From positions 79,665 to 143,664 of the forward strand of contig JAVSML010025178.1 in assembly GCA_038503035.1 (NCBI GenBank): 64,000 bases of DNA. The letters run 5' to 3'. The DNA comes from Crocodylus rhombifer (Eukaryota > Chordata > Crocodylia > Crocodylidae). Shown here in pieces: positions 32,222-44,750 of the stretch (its first letter is position 1; every line of letters begins with the position of its first letter). The position numbers and the translations under genes are program-made. Below the pieces are notes generated by a model. It did not search any database and was not told the DNA's origin. It worked only from the letters and a program-made list of their open reading frames with translations.

Positions 32222-33694
32222 GTGGGCAAGGCAAGAGCCCCCAAGGGCACACTTGCCTGCCTGTACACTAATGCCAGGAGCCTGGGCAACAAGCAGGATG
32301 AGCTCGTCCTCCTGCTCAGTGCAAAGAAATATGATGTCATTGGGATAACGGAGACCTGGTGGGACTCCACCCATGACTGGACCATGGGGATAGAGGGCTA
32401 TACCCTGTACAGGAGGGATCGTGTTGAAAAAAGGGGCGGGGGTGTAGCTCTCTATGTGAAGGAAAGCTACATGTCCCTGCAAGCTGATGTTGGCGACCGG
32501 CATGGACAGCTAGAGACCCTCTGGGTAAAAATTCGTGGGGAATTCGGCACAGGGGACACAACGGTGGGAGTCTACTACAGACCTCCCACTCAAAGTCCTG
32601 AGCTTGACCAGGAGTTCGCCCGGGAACTGACTGAGGCCGCTTGCTCCAGGACCTTGGTTGTCATGGGTGACTTCAATTACCCGGACATCTCGTGGGAAGA
32701 TCACTCAGCTAAATCTGAGTGGGCGCAAAGCTTTCTCTCGTGCGTGGATGACCTCTACCTGACTCAAGAAGTCTATGGGCCAACGAGAGGCAAAGCGCTG
32801 CTTGACCTGGTACTGGCTACGGGGGACGACCTAATCGGCGACCTAGTGATTGATGGGAAGTTGGGTGACAGCGACCATGAGCTGATCACCTTCACCATCC
32901 GCCGTAAAGCTGGCAAGTCAGTCAGCAACACAGAAGTCCTTGACTTCAGAAAAGCCAACTTTGACAAGCTCAAGAGGCTAGTCAGTCAGGCCCTCAGGGA
33001 CCATGACCACAGGGAGTTGGGAGTTCAAGAAGAGTGGTTGCTTCTCAAGGAAGCGATCCTTAGTGCACAAGCTAAATCTATTCCAACACGGAGGAAAGGC
33101 AGCAAGAAGGCACAGCAGCCCCCCTGGCTCTCCAGAGACCTAGCGGACCTACTGTGGCTAAAAAGGAAAGCCTACAAAGGATGGAGGACGGGATTCACCT
33201 CCAAGGAGGATTACTCCGCGCTGGTCCGGTCCTGCAGGGAGCAAACCAGGAAAGCCAAGGCTGCAACTGAACTCCAACTAGCTTCAGGCATCAAGGACAA
33301 CAAAAAGTCCTTTTTCAGATACGTGGGGAGCTGGAGGAAAAGCAAGGGCAATGTTGGACCCGTGCTAAACCAGATGGGGCAACTGACAACTGACGCCCAG
33401 GAAAAAGCCAACCTATTAAATAGGTACTTTGCATCAGTCTTTCATCAGTCACACGGGATGCCCATGCCTGCTATGGGACAGGGAAATCTGGGTGAGGGGG
33501 ATCCCCTACCCTCCATCAATGCTGACCTCGTGAAGGAACACCTTGAGAAGCTGGAGACCTTCAAGTCAGCCGGCCCTGACAACCTGCACCCCAGGGTACT
33601 CAAGGAGCTGGCGAGCGTCATCGTGGTGCCCTGTGACCAGTGGGGTCCCTCAAGGCTCTGTCCTGGGACCCATACTGTTCAACATATTCATTAA
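32222..33694 (+). CDS. CR1 ORF2 N-terminal part: APE endonuclease and start of RT
   Basis: This open frame encodes an AP-like endonuclease: YTNARSLGNKQDEL, catalytic Glu in GITETWW (about E44), GVYYRPP, GDFN at 149-152 and GDSDHE around 217-219. It continues through the CR1 linker to GPDNLHPRVLKELASV at the start of the reverse transcriptase. It then leaves frame at about 33625 because an internal segment is missing. The last 20-odd residues are read out of frame. Confidence 0.88.
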   Translation: MGKARAPKGTLACLYTNARSLGNKQDELVLLLSAKKYDVIGITETWWDSTHDWTMGIEGYTLYRRDRVEKRGGGVALYVKESYMSLQADVGDRHGQLETLWVKIRGEFGTGDTTVGVYYRPPTQSPELDQEFARELTEAACSRTLVVMGDFNYPDISWEDHSAKSEWAQSFLSCVDDLYLTQEVYGPTRGKALLDLVLATGDDLIGDLVIDGKLGDSDHELITFTIRRKAGKSVSNTEVLDFRKANFDKLKRLVSQALRDHDHRELGVQEEWLLLKEAILSAQAKSIPTRRKGSKKAQQPPWLSRDLADLLWLKRKAYKGWRTGFTSKEDYSALVRSCREQTRKAKAATELQLASGIKDNKKSFFRYVGSWRKSKGNVGPVLNQMGQLTTDAQEKANLLNRYFASVFHQSHGMPMPAMGQGNLGEGDPLPSINADLVKEHLEKLETFKSAGPDNLHPRVLKELASVIVVPCDQWGPSRLCPGTHTVQHIH

Positions 33695-34280
33695 CGATGT
33701 GGACATTGGAGTCAGGAGTGGACTGGCCAAGTTCGCCGATGACACCAAACTTTGGGGCAAAGCATCCACGCCAGAAGATAGGCGGGTGATCCAGGCTGAC
33801 CTGGACAAGCTTAGCAAATGGGCAGACGAGAACCTCATGGTGTTTAACACCGAAAAATGCAAGGTTCTCCACCTTGGGAGGAAAAACCTGCAGCACCCTT
33901 ATAGGCTCGGCAGTGCTACGTTGGTTAGCACTACAGAAGAAAAAGACTTGGGGGTCATCATTGACCACAAGATGAACATGAGCCTCCAATGCGATGCTGC
34001 GGCTAGTAAAGTGACCAAAATGCTGGCGTGCATCCGTAGATGCTTCTCGAGCAAATCCCGAGACGTCATTCTTCCCTTGTACTCGGCCTTAGTGAGGCTG
34101 CAGCTGGAGTACTGTGTCCAGTTTTGGGCTCCACAATTCAAAAAGGATGTGGAGAAGCTTGAGAGAGTCCAGAGGAGAGCCACGCGCATGATCAGAGGTC
34201 AGGAAAACAGATCTTACGATGACAGGCTGAGAGCCATGGGACTATTTAGCCTGGAAAAGCGCAGGCTCAGGGTGATCTGA
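33626..34280 (+). pseudogene. CR1 ORF2 C-terminal RT remnant
   Basis: After the deletion, the frame resumes with [18 protein letters not shown], the motif-C sequence FADDTKLWG, and the thumb and connection region to GLFSLEKRRLR. It ends by a 1-nt loss (AGGGGTGAT in the 20.6-kb copy, AGGGTGAT here). The catalytic DD is present, but motif A is missing upstream. Confidence 0.85.
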
Positions 34281-34534
34281 TGGCCACCTATAAGTTTATC
34301 AGGGGTGACCACCAGGATCTGGGGGAACGTTTGTTCACCAGAGCGCCCCATGGGATGACGAGGTCGAACGGTCACAAACTCCTGCAAGACCGTTTCAGGC
34401 TGGACATAAGGAAGAATTTCTTTACTGTCCGAGCCCCCAAGGTCTGGAACAGCCTGCCAGCGGAGGTGGTTCAAGCGCCTACATTGAACACCTTCAAGAG
34501 CAAATTGGATGCTTATCTTGCTGGGATCCCATGA
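34280..34534 (+). pseudogene. CR1 ORF2 extreme C-terminus
   Basis: The next frame continues MATYKFIRGDHQDLGERLFT to LDAYLAGIP and stop, the natural end of CR1 ORF2. Confidence 0.85.
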
Positions 34535-35871
34535 CCCCAGCTGACTTCCTGCCCTTTTGGCAGGGGGCTGGACTCGATGATCTCCCGAGGTCCCTTCCAG
34601 CCCTAATGTCTATGAAATGAAACTATGAAATGAAAGCCCCTTGCAGAGATGGGAAGGTGGGTGGGGAAGTGACCTGCCCCGGAATAAATTATTTTAGGGT
34701 GACTCCAGCCCCTGGTCACTCCCAGGCTTCTCCTGCCTCCCAAAGGGCTTGGCCCCAGAGGAGCTCACTGCAAGCAGTCATCAAAAACTTGCTCAACCAT
34801 ATGACTGTTTTTAACTCCCCTCCATGCCAAGTAAGTGAATGGGACAAGTTTTTGCTTATTCCTAATCCTTGTGGTGAAAGAGGCTGGCTGTGATACCACT
34901 CTCTTGACCAGGACCTTCAAAAGATGAGGCAAGGCCAAGAAATTCTCTCTGTGGAGCCTCATGGCAAAAAAGCAGGGCAGGCTGGCCCAGAGCAAAGTGT
35001 GCAGACAACTGTTGAGGCAAGTCTCAAAAGCTTCCACTGTTGTGGTCTGCTTGGTCCTCACAGGGCACCCCCCAGCCACTGCAGTACCCAAGGCCCAGAT
35101 CCTCCAAGGTACTGGAGTGCCTAACTCCCTCTCACTTCACGAGGTGAAATCCCTTGGAGCAAAGGTGTCAAACTCACCCCAATTCCCTGGGCTGGGGGCT
35201 ATTTTGCAGGCTGGATCTGTCCTGGGGCATGAGGCAGAAGCAGCTGTGGTATACTTTTTTAGGGTGAGACCCTGACACATGCATTTACAAACCTGTGCAC
35301 CTAGGGAACACTACATGAGTTACACAAAACTGGGAATGGGCTCTCAAGTTCTATGGCAACAGGAAGCATATCAATGGACACCCATGCACAGAGTGTTTTC
35401 AGACTGTGTAGCTTGAACAGCTAGAATACAACAGCTTGTTTTAACTACCATTTCTTGAGAAAATCAGGGTAGTAGTTAGCCCTGATTTTATTTTTAAATC
35501 CATGCCAGAGCAGCACATAACCTTTCTGATGTCACATGGATGTTGTGTGTGGGCACTTCCACCCATTGTGTTGAAATAACATTATCTAGGCAAGCAACTG
35601 AGTGACTGCCAGACCCACAGTTGTCCATGGTAACGTGGTGTGATAGTTTTTACTTAGATGAGCATGCACACTTTCTTCCTATGCCTCATTCAGTGCACAG
35701 GACCGCCATGCTCAGGGGATGAATCCAGGCTGGGTGTGGCACAGGAGGCTTTTGCTTGTAGGGCCCCTGTCCTGTCTGGTGCAGGAACTAGGGACTGAAT
35801 GAATGAGATGGATGACAACAGTAAGAAAAAAACTCAGTCTTATGGTGAAAGCAGTCTACGAGGACTGGCTT

Positions 35872-35945
35872 CTCTCTCTGTCACTGCCACAGACTTCCTG
35901 TGTGGAGCTGGGCAAGTCACTGAACTCAAGCTTTGCAAAAGGCGG
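35872..35945 (-). repeat. MIR/CORE-SINE relic
   Basis: CACTGCCACAGACTTCCTGT followed by GAGCTGGGCAAGTCACTGAA is the classic reverse-oriented MIR core. Confidence 0.6.
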
Positions 35946-38900
35946 CTGCTAATTTTATGGTCTTTGCTTTCTAGGCATTTTGCCACCTGAGGGTCTGATT
36001 TACAGAAAAGCTAAGCTGTCATGGCTGTGCCTGACATCAAGGGGGTATGGTGCTTGAGGCATCCAAAATTTACAACCTCAGCAATGTTTTTTTAAATCAT
36101 GATTTCCTATAATATCTAGGTAGCTACAAGGATCATTTCCTTTATTGCTATAAAGCAGCCATCCCTGGTAAAAGAACAAGGGGCATAAAGTTTTCCTGTG
36201 AAGGGTGGCTTAGCCTGTATGTAAGGGGCAACCTCCCAACCTGCAGTTTGAGATGAGGCAGCTGCAACCACCGAGCTGAGCTATGACTCATAAAGAACAG
36301 TTGCACAGCACCATCTCGTGGCTCACAAAGCCACAACTTTGGAGAACACCCTGGGAAATGCAGGCTTTCTTGGGTCCCCTGAGCCAGATGCAGCATGAAG
36401 ACAAATGTTAGCAATGCTAGTTAAGGAAGCCCACAGCCAGGAGTGCTAGTGGTCTGCAAACAAACACAGCCTAGGTGGTAACACAGAGAAAAGCTCCAGT
36501 TGCCAAATCAACAGTGCTGATGGCTCTCCCATGCCCAGCTGGCACTAGCCCAGCTCCCTGCTAAATGGGGGAGCAGAACCTCTTGAAGGAGGTCCCGCTG
36601 CAGAGCTGCTGGGATGGTCTCACTATAAGTCCCATCAGACATCACATGTGCACAGGCAGTGTCCAGAACATCCCTTGTGGGCACACAGTCACTCACTCCC
36701 CTCCCATCTCTGGGTGAAACCCATCAGTGTTGCAGGACAATAGCTTTGGATGGAAAGGAAGAACACAATCTTCCAGCTGGAACAGCAGAGCAGGGATCTT
36801 TAGGTGGGCACGCTCCTTGAACCCCTAGAGCGGCAGCATCGTCAGGACAACAAGGGGATTACGGCTGTTCTTGTGAGATGTGCCCACAAATTATGAGAAC
36901 CCCATCTCTGCAAGATGGTAGAGCTCCACGGTGCCCTGTGGCTGGCTCAGACCACCACCTACTGGCTCAGGTTGCTCTCTGCAGCCCACCTTGCAGGGTC
37001 CTCCGTAGTCTCCCAGCTACAGGTTGATTCAGGCTGTGCCTGTTCTGTCTGTGAGATCTGCTATGCTCCCAATTCAAGGCACCTGGCTGAGAGAGGCAGC
37101 ATGAAATGGATTCGGGGAGATGCACTTGCTGACTAAAGTACAAATCTGCGTTTGCTACACAGAGCCCTGGGGAGGCTACAAGGCTGAGGTCTCTCATTCC
37201 TGCTATGCATCCTGTGTGACCTGCAAGCCGGTACCTGAGCAGAGACCAGTGGCTATGCCCAGCAATTCAGGCTGAGGCACGGGCAGTGTTCCAGAGGCCC
37301 CATTCTGTTCATGGCGCACACTCACATCAGCAAGCTGGTTCCTCTCTCATCTTGCAGAGGGAACAGAGGGGCTGAGGGGAGCCTCCTGGAGAACAAGGCA
37401 GTAACCAGGGAACACTGCTAGCTGTCAGCCAAACCTGGAGCCAAAGCTCAGCACTAAGCTCCTTTCCTAGACCTGGGCCCTCAGTTCTGCTAGGCTCTTC
37501 TGCCACTCACTCTTGGTCCCATTTGAGGTTTAGACACTGAGGGGTGTCTGACATCTGGGGCAAGTCCCCAGCTCTTGCCACCAGGCTACTTCCCCAGGTC
37601 AGAGGGAGAAGTGACTTTGCTGGTCACCTCAGGCCCAATTCCAAAGTGGAGGGAGGAGAACGAGGCAGCTGGTGAGCTGTGAGCTTGCAAGGGGCCCTGA
37701 AAAATCACACATTTCTTATGCTTCAGGCTGGTTCAGCATGGCCAGCGCCACAGCACCTTCTGGGCATGTGCTGGGCAAGACAACTTCAGTCTGCTACCCT
37801 AATCAGCCTCTCCACAACGTAAGCGTTCAGAGCTCTGCCTTGCTTCTCACCTCCCACTACTGTGTGGCTGTGCTCCATCCCAGTGAGGCTGCTATGCAGG
37901 TCAGGGCCCCATGACTGCCACCCTCTGAGCTTGCAACATGCTTTGAGGTCCTTCCCCATGGAAGATGCAACAGGCCTGCTATTGCTTAACAGCATCTACT
38001 CAATCACAGCAGAACCCTTGGTAGAAAGCAGCCATTAACGCTGAGTGAGGCATGAATTCCTGCCCAGATCCTGGCAAGCCGAAGGGAATGGCTCCAGAGG
38101 AGGTCACGGGGTGCATCACCCATTAAACTTGGAGTCACGATGTAGCACATCCCATGGCCTCCTGTGCTAAAGCCTGGGCTCATGCAGGCTTCCCCCCATG
38201 GAGCCTGAGGCAGCAGCCGGAAGGCGCAGTGCACCACTGGGGGGCGACACAATCAAGAAGCTGAAGACTGCAGGAGACTGGGAAACTTCTGCTCCCCTCT
38301 GGCCCAGGTAACCGTTGACCAAGTCCCTCCAGTGCCCCAGCCCCACTGCCCACCCATGCAGGGCCGCTTGGGGGACCCACTGCTTCACCTCGGCACACAC
38401 AGGAGAAAAACAAGAGTGACTAATGACCAGTGACAGGGGCATCATTTTTTTTTTTCTCATCCAATTTGTCTTCAAGGCTGACACCAGAGAAAACCCCAAA
38501 TTGCAGCTCATGCCCTGCACAGTTTTACCACAGTATCCTGAAAAAAGCATCTGGTGAGCTGATAGCGGAGGGGGGCTCCGGGCTGGAGCCCCTACCGGAA
38601 GCCCAGGACTGGCAGCGGTTGAAGACCCGGGGCATCTGCTAGAGCGTCAGACAGGAAACTTCCTAGAAACTCTGAGGGCTCCCTGGGCTTCTGCCACTGT
38701 CCCTGCAGACAGGCAGGCATGTAGCTTGCCTTGCTTGGGGCATCAGGAGCCCTGGTGGCACTGGGCCTTTCAGCCCAGGCCATTGAAGAAGACACTGGTG
38801 GCATTTGTCTATGGGGACCTGCATACCTCTTGACACACAGAGGTAACTCAAAGCCTTGTGTGATGCTCTGAGTAGGGATAGCATCCCTTCTATGACATGC

Positions 38901-40928
38901 CCAGGAATCTGCCAATACAAAGGGGCTTTGAGTTTGGGTGAAACGTCATCCATGCTTCTTGATGTTCCAGACCTTGACTCAAATCACAGGCCAGGCCAGC
39001 TGGGATGATGCCAGTGGCTATGGAGAAAGGATGGCTGAGGAGGGGCTTGGAGGAAACTCATCATGTCATTTCCATGAGTGACCATGTGCCTCAACTCATT
39101 CCCCAGGCAACTGACCCCTGAGGGATGCTGCTGTTCCACCAGGGCAGCTGTGACTTGTGGGATGTTTGCAGAGCTCTTCCCTCAGAGCCACATAAGATGG
39201 CTCTGAATCCCCCGAGCAGCAGACCTGCATGACAAAGAGGTGAAAATGGAACGAGGAAAGGCTCCTGACATGAGAACAATCCCAAAGCAGCATTTGCATT
39301 CCTGTAGCCTCTTTAAACTGCAAAGGACCCCAAGACTTTCTAAAGCAAAAGCAAGGTAGATGGCCACAGAGCTGCAACCACAGAGACCATTGCCAGGGTC
39401 ATTCTACACACAGCACTGACTTGCATACAGCTAGAAACATCACTGCCTCTTTTCTGAGAGGAAATGCTGGTCAAGGCATCAAGCCACCCCCCTGTCTGAT
39501 CACCCTGCTTCATAGGTGACTGCAGACCTTGCTCTTCACTGTCTCTCCTGGAAAGAAGCACCTTTAACCAAGCTGCATCCCATGGCACTGCCTTGCTATT
39601 GCTGCAAAAGACCCTAATTCTTGTGCAAGACTCAAATCTGTACAGTGACTCTTCTCCCACCAGTTCACCTCCAGTTTCCTCTGAGGTAAAGAATGTGTTT
39701 CCAGGGTGGTCTCGGACCCAGCTCACCATTACCCCGCATTATGTTTCCCTGACACCTGGGCTTCTGATACAGCAGAGGGCCAGGGGAGATGGTGCTTTGG
39801 ATAAACAGCGAATGGTCAAGGGCTGGAGAGGTGCTGTGTCCCAGCAAGTGAATACAAATCCTATGCTGGACAGTTGATTCTCTGCCCCTCGCTGTTGGCC
39901 TCCGTGCCCCAGATCAGATCAGCAAAGGGTGCTCAGCCAAGACAAGCTTGTGGCTTGACCAGTGGGGAGACTCTTGTACTTCTTATCTGGTCAATCTGCT
40001 GGCTGTGGGGCCCTTTCTCTGCACAGCTCAGATGAACTGCATCCAGCACAGCGCCGTGATCCCCAAGAGACAGAACAACAAACTGGAGGGGGTTTGTAGC
40101 AGAGGAAAGCAGGCCTGAGGCTTGGAGGATGTGAACTGTGAGAAAGGACTGAAAGAGCAGACTCACAGAGCTTGGCAAAACAGCAGTGCAGGGGCAGGCC
40201 ATCAACCCTCCTATATGTGGTGAGGGCAGGGAAGGGATTAGGTAGTGAGTACCAGGTGGTGCAACAAAGGGCGGGGAAACCAAGGCTGTGCATTGAGAAA
40301 AGCATCCTGACAGAGCAGTTTACCCGTGGAAAAGGCTCCTCCATGAAGGAACTCTCTCTATTGATGCTTCTGTTCAGTCAGTGATTGCTCCTTTAAGTTC
40401 TGCTCAGCCCTGTCCTTTTAAAATTGTTCCCCTAGTTTTAAGTCAACCATGCCAGAGATGGGCAACATGGTTTCACTGCACCCAAAGTCATAGGCAAACC
40501 TTTCTCCTTGGCCCATGTCACCACCATTGCTGACTCCTGTACTCCACAGGCAAAGCCCAGGGTAAAGACCTGTCCGCTAGCAACCACTGACAATGCATCC
40601 AAATGCTCCAGGACTTCTCTGCTGACAAAGAGGATTCCCTCAGATGTGAAAACCACTCTGCCCTCCACAGTAACCTTCAGCACATGGCTGGATCACAAAC
40701 CTCCTCATTGCACTGTGATAGATACCTACCCCCTTCCCAACAGATGGAAAAAAAAGTCGCACTCAGGATGTGGCTAGCAAATATAAAAGAAACATTGTGT
40801 TCTGTTCTATATTGGTTCTTTTGCTGTCCTCATCACTGGAGTATCCAGGACTGCATTAAGCAACATGACTAAAATCTATCATGGGTTTGCTCTCATCTTT
40901 TTTCTGAAGGGGGCAAATATATACACGT

Positions 40929-40950
40929 GCATGCGCGCGCACACACACAC
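40929..40950. repeat. (CA)n / (CG)n microsatellite
   Basis: An alternating purine-pyrimidine run, GCATGCGCGCGCACACACAC and onward. It is short but of the type that can adopt Z-DNA. Confidence 0.75.
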
Positions 40951-43900
40951 TACAATATTGTTAGCCAGAGAAGCTAAGATCACAGAAATATAACCTACTC
41001 CTGAAGAGGAAGAAGGTGAAGTCATGATGGCCTTTAATTCCATATGGGAGTTTACTCCATGGTCTTTGGGGAACTCTCATGCTACACAGGCCAGCTTTAC
41101 TCTTAGGCTCCTTGTTCCAGTGGGCAAAAGTGTCAACCACAGCCATCAGCTGAGATATTTAACCAATCTTTTAGATACCCTGCACCCGGGCCACCGAGTT
41201 CCTTGAAGATAAGTCTTACTGAATATGGAACAAACCTCAAATCAAATAAGACCATCTCAGGCTTGAATCAAGGAAGGGCTTTCAGAGACCTACTGCTCAC
41301 AGAAAAAAGGTAGAAAAACTGTTTGTAGCAAACAATTTGTGTAGTGAAGTTAGCCCTGTTTTCTTTTTTTACTAATTATCTGCAATGGTTGTTGCTTTTT
41401 ACACTCATATTCAATACTCCTTAGCATTCAACACACAATTTGTGCAAAGAGTTCCCTATCTAGATGCACAGAGGTTGAAACCTAGGCAGTGTTCAAGCAG
41501 ATTTCTTCTGATTGCACCTGGTTATTCAGGGTTCTCTATTCACATTATGTAACCCACCAACTCAGCAATAGGATATTGCTTCTTGCCTGCAAATTGTACA
41601 AGTCTGTCTTTGCACCTGGGTGGCTGGCTAGCACTTCCTTTGCAAGCAAGGAATACTCCTCAGGGCATGTTGATTTGCTGAAAGACCAGTCATTTTCTAA
41701 ACTTTGGGTAAAATGACCTAAACTGGGATGGAGCTTTGTAGAACAGCAAACAAGCCAGGCCACAAAGTCAGTTGAATAGAAAAGGGATTCAGATTCCTCA
41801 GAATGTCTGTCATGCATTTGCTTCATAGCCTGCCCAGCTCTTGAGAAGAAAACAATAAAATTACTAAGATCCTGACCTGCAGCCTCTCAGGGCCTGCCTT
41901 GTTCATAGAAATCACACCCCTAAGGGCACAGCCCTCTTCTTTACTATGTGAGAGGAAGGATGACCTTATGGAAAAAGCCCAGGATTGACTTGGGTCAAGT
42001 TCCCACCTGTCACGGGGAGATGACAACAGTGTCTTTCCCTCACCCTCCTTCTCACATAGTAAGATGGCCAATTAGCTGGGGTAGGGACTTGTATTATGTG
42101 TGCGTGTATGGCCCCTGCCACAATGCCTCTATCTCTGCTGGGTTGCACACAAACAGCAGCAATGCTCCACAGCTGTGACAGACCGTAAGCATGGTTGGTT
42201 TAGGATTTTGAGAAAGACAACAAGAAGGTTCTCTGCAAAGACTCCCCCACAGTAAATACCTGCTTCCCAATGAGGGGCTGCATCTAGCAGTCACCGCAGT
42301 GAAATCTTTTGCTGTTGTATGGCATTTTGGATACTGATAAATGTAGTGAGACAAGACAACCACTAGATGTCCCTCCAAGACAGCCTGTGGAAGGTGGAAC
42401 TGGCTGGTGCCCATGGACCAAGGCTCACTGCCTAACCTCAGGACTGCACTGGGTGTTGCTGATTAAAGGATGAATTAGCTACACCAGGGATACCTCTACC
42501 AGACCCTCACAGCCCCTGCCCAGATTGCTGCCCAGAGCAGGAGGCAAACAAGCCTGGGTCACACCCTTCCCAGTGTTGTTATTAGTCATGATGGTGCTGT
42601 GGCTATGTTTGCTCTTCCTCAGGCTGGGATAAGCCAAGTCAGGGGGTTGTGGATGAAGTGCAGGCTGACTCCATTCCCCAGTGCATGCAAGAGGGATGAA
42701 GACAATTCCTCCCTTTCCTCCCTTCAAGGAGAAGGCAGACAGAAGCTGGTGAGGCTGGGTGTGGTACAAGGGAGGCATGGGCAGTTGAAATGGAAAAAGG
42801 AATGAAGAACCAACCTTAATCTCAGCCAATGGAGAGGCCAGGAAGCAGAGGAGGCTGAAGATGCCCTGCACCTGTCAAAGGGAGGCAGTATATAGTGCCT
42901 GAATAAATGCACAAGGCAGGAAGAGGTACCCAAGGCCCAGCATTCCGCAGAGACTCCAGGAAGAAAACCATGCCAACACGGGGCAGATGAAAGGTGCACA
43001 GGAGACATCTACAGAGGGATAATATAGAGAGAGTGGGAACAAGCCCTGAAGGAGGCAAATGGGGAGAGAGAGAGTGAGGTGGAAAGGGGCTGGCAGGAAA
43101 CTGTGAAACACACGGTGACTACTCACATGGGAAGGGAGAATTGGGGAACTGAAGGGAGGCGCATGCTGCCCCCCAGTGAACGCAGCCATTCTCACCTTGC
43201 CAATCCCAAAGGCCCCATCTGTGCCTGAGATTCAGCAGCCAGCGCAGCTACTGCTGTGCTAGCCCTACAGGGAGATAAGGGCACACTGAGCTGATTGGGT
43301 TTGCTCCAAGCCTTGGGTGTAAGCCCCTGGTTGCTCCTGTCTACGGGCTCAGGTTAGCAGCAGCAAAAGGACCCCTGCTTGCTGGTCACTGGTGACTGAT
43401 TCAGGTCCATTCCCGAGTGCAGTCAAGGCGGTAGAGAGAGCTCTGAGACAGAGCCAGGCATAAGTTCCCTAGGGAGAAGGGACGAGAGAAATGATGCCAT
43501 CATGAAGTGAGGGCTGGGGATGGAGCACCTGCTGTGGATCCATTTCAGAGCCCAACATAGAGCAGACAAAGGGAAACTGCTGAGGGGTTCTTCTAAAAAT
43601 TGCATGTCCAGAGGCTGATTGAGAAGCAGCAGAAAAGAGCTACAGTAACATTCTGGGAATAGGAGAGCTAGGAGGCAGGACATATGTCTAGGTGTCCTGG
43701 CAGTTGGAGGATGCAGGAGGGGCTGATAACAATCATAGTAGCTGCATGCTGCTGGTAGCAGCTCTCATCCTGACAGTGCTAAGTGCCTCCTGGGCAGCTA
43801 GGGCTCTTCATCTGTGGCTGGAGCCTGGGCAAGGTATGTGGCTGGGCCTCTGCTCCCAGGACACCTGGAAAGTTTGGATTTGGACTCTGGAGAATCAGCA

Positions 43901-44012
43901 GGGATCCCCTCAGGGCACACTGCCACAAGATGGCAGGCGATGGGCACTTCCAACATGCATGCTTGGATCCTTAGGGATAAACAGCAGTAGCAGCCCAGGG
44001 ATGCTGGAGGTG

Positions 44013-44750
44013 GTTCATAGATTCATAGACATTAGGGCTGGAAGGGACCTTGAAGATCATGAAGTCCAGCCCCCTGCCCCAGGGGCAGGAAGTCAGCTCG
44101 GGTCAGGGATCCCAGCAAGATAAACAACCAAACGTTTCTTGAATGAGCCCAGAGTAGGTGTCTACACCACTTCTGGAGGGAGTCTATTCCAGGCCTTGGG
44201 GGCTTGGACAGTAAAGACATTTTTCCTTATGTCCAGCCTAAAATGGTCTTGGAGGAGTTTATGACCGTTGGTCCTTGTTATCCCTCAGGGTGCTCTGATG
44301 CACAAATGTTCCCCCAGATCCTGATGCACACTCCTGATGTACTTATAGGCAGCCACCAGGTCCCCCAGAACCTGCACTTTTCCAGGCTGAAGAGTCCCAT
44401 AGCTCTCAGCCTCTCTTCATCAGGCCTATTCTCTTGCCCTCTGATCATGCCCGTGGCTCTCCTCTGGACTCTCTCAAGCTTCTCGACATCCTTCTTGAAT
44501 TGTGGAGCCCAGAATTGGATGCAGTACTCCAGCTGCGTCATCAAGGCTGAGTACAGCGGGAGGATGACTTCCTGAGATTTACTTGAGAAGTATCTATGGA
44601 TGCAAGCCAGAGTCTGGTTTGCTTTACCAGCTACGACATTGCATTGGTGGCTCATGTTCATCTTGTGGTCAATCATGACCCCCAAGTCTCTTTTAGCCGT
44701 GGTTCTAGCGAGCATAGCACTGCTGAGCCTATAAGCATGCTGCGGGTTTA
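44013..44750 (-). mobile_element. CR1 LINE 3' fragment, reverse
   Basis: The 3' end (CATAGATTCATAGAC) is at 44013 and the truncated 5' end is near 44750. The minus strand encodes the CR1 C-terminal region (KRDLGVMIDHKMNMSHQC, FKKDVEKLERVQRRATGMIR) with frame damage near 44410. It is related to, but more diverged than, the 20-kb and 34-kb copies. Confidence 0.88.

Larger units (their letters stand above)
31120..34637 (+). mobile_element. near full-length CR1 LINE with internal RT deletion
   Basis: A single CR1 element with ORF1, the endonuclease half of ORF2, an internal deletion, the C-terminal half of the reverse transcriptase and an intact 3' end (GATGATCTCCCGAGGTCCCT, then TATGAAAT-type repeats). 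The 5' limit is approximate. The deletion joins the start of the RT region to motif B' near 33625, removing motif A. A 1-nt deletion near 34270 adds a frameshift. It cannot retrotranspose by itself. Confidence 0.9.
34640..44010. other. gene desert, no gene seen
   Basis: Nearly 9.4 kb with only short chance frames. Recognised items are a MIR relic at about 35872-35945, a (CA)n run at 40929 and weak CTCF-like cores at about 38233 and 43168. GATA-type sites occur at 39983 and 43273. Confidence 0.45.

Noticed and set aside
33543..33640. Apparent N-terminus of a 245-residue protein at 33543
   Set aside because: The first ~28 codons are the out-of-frame reading of the endonuclease side of the deletion; the true RT sequence starts near [10 protein letters not shown].
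31122..34534. Large frames that might be read as a host esterase and nuclease operon-like pair
   Set aside because: The order ORF1 esterase, APE endonuclease, RT and the CR1 3' tail identify a LINE.
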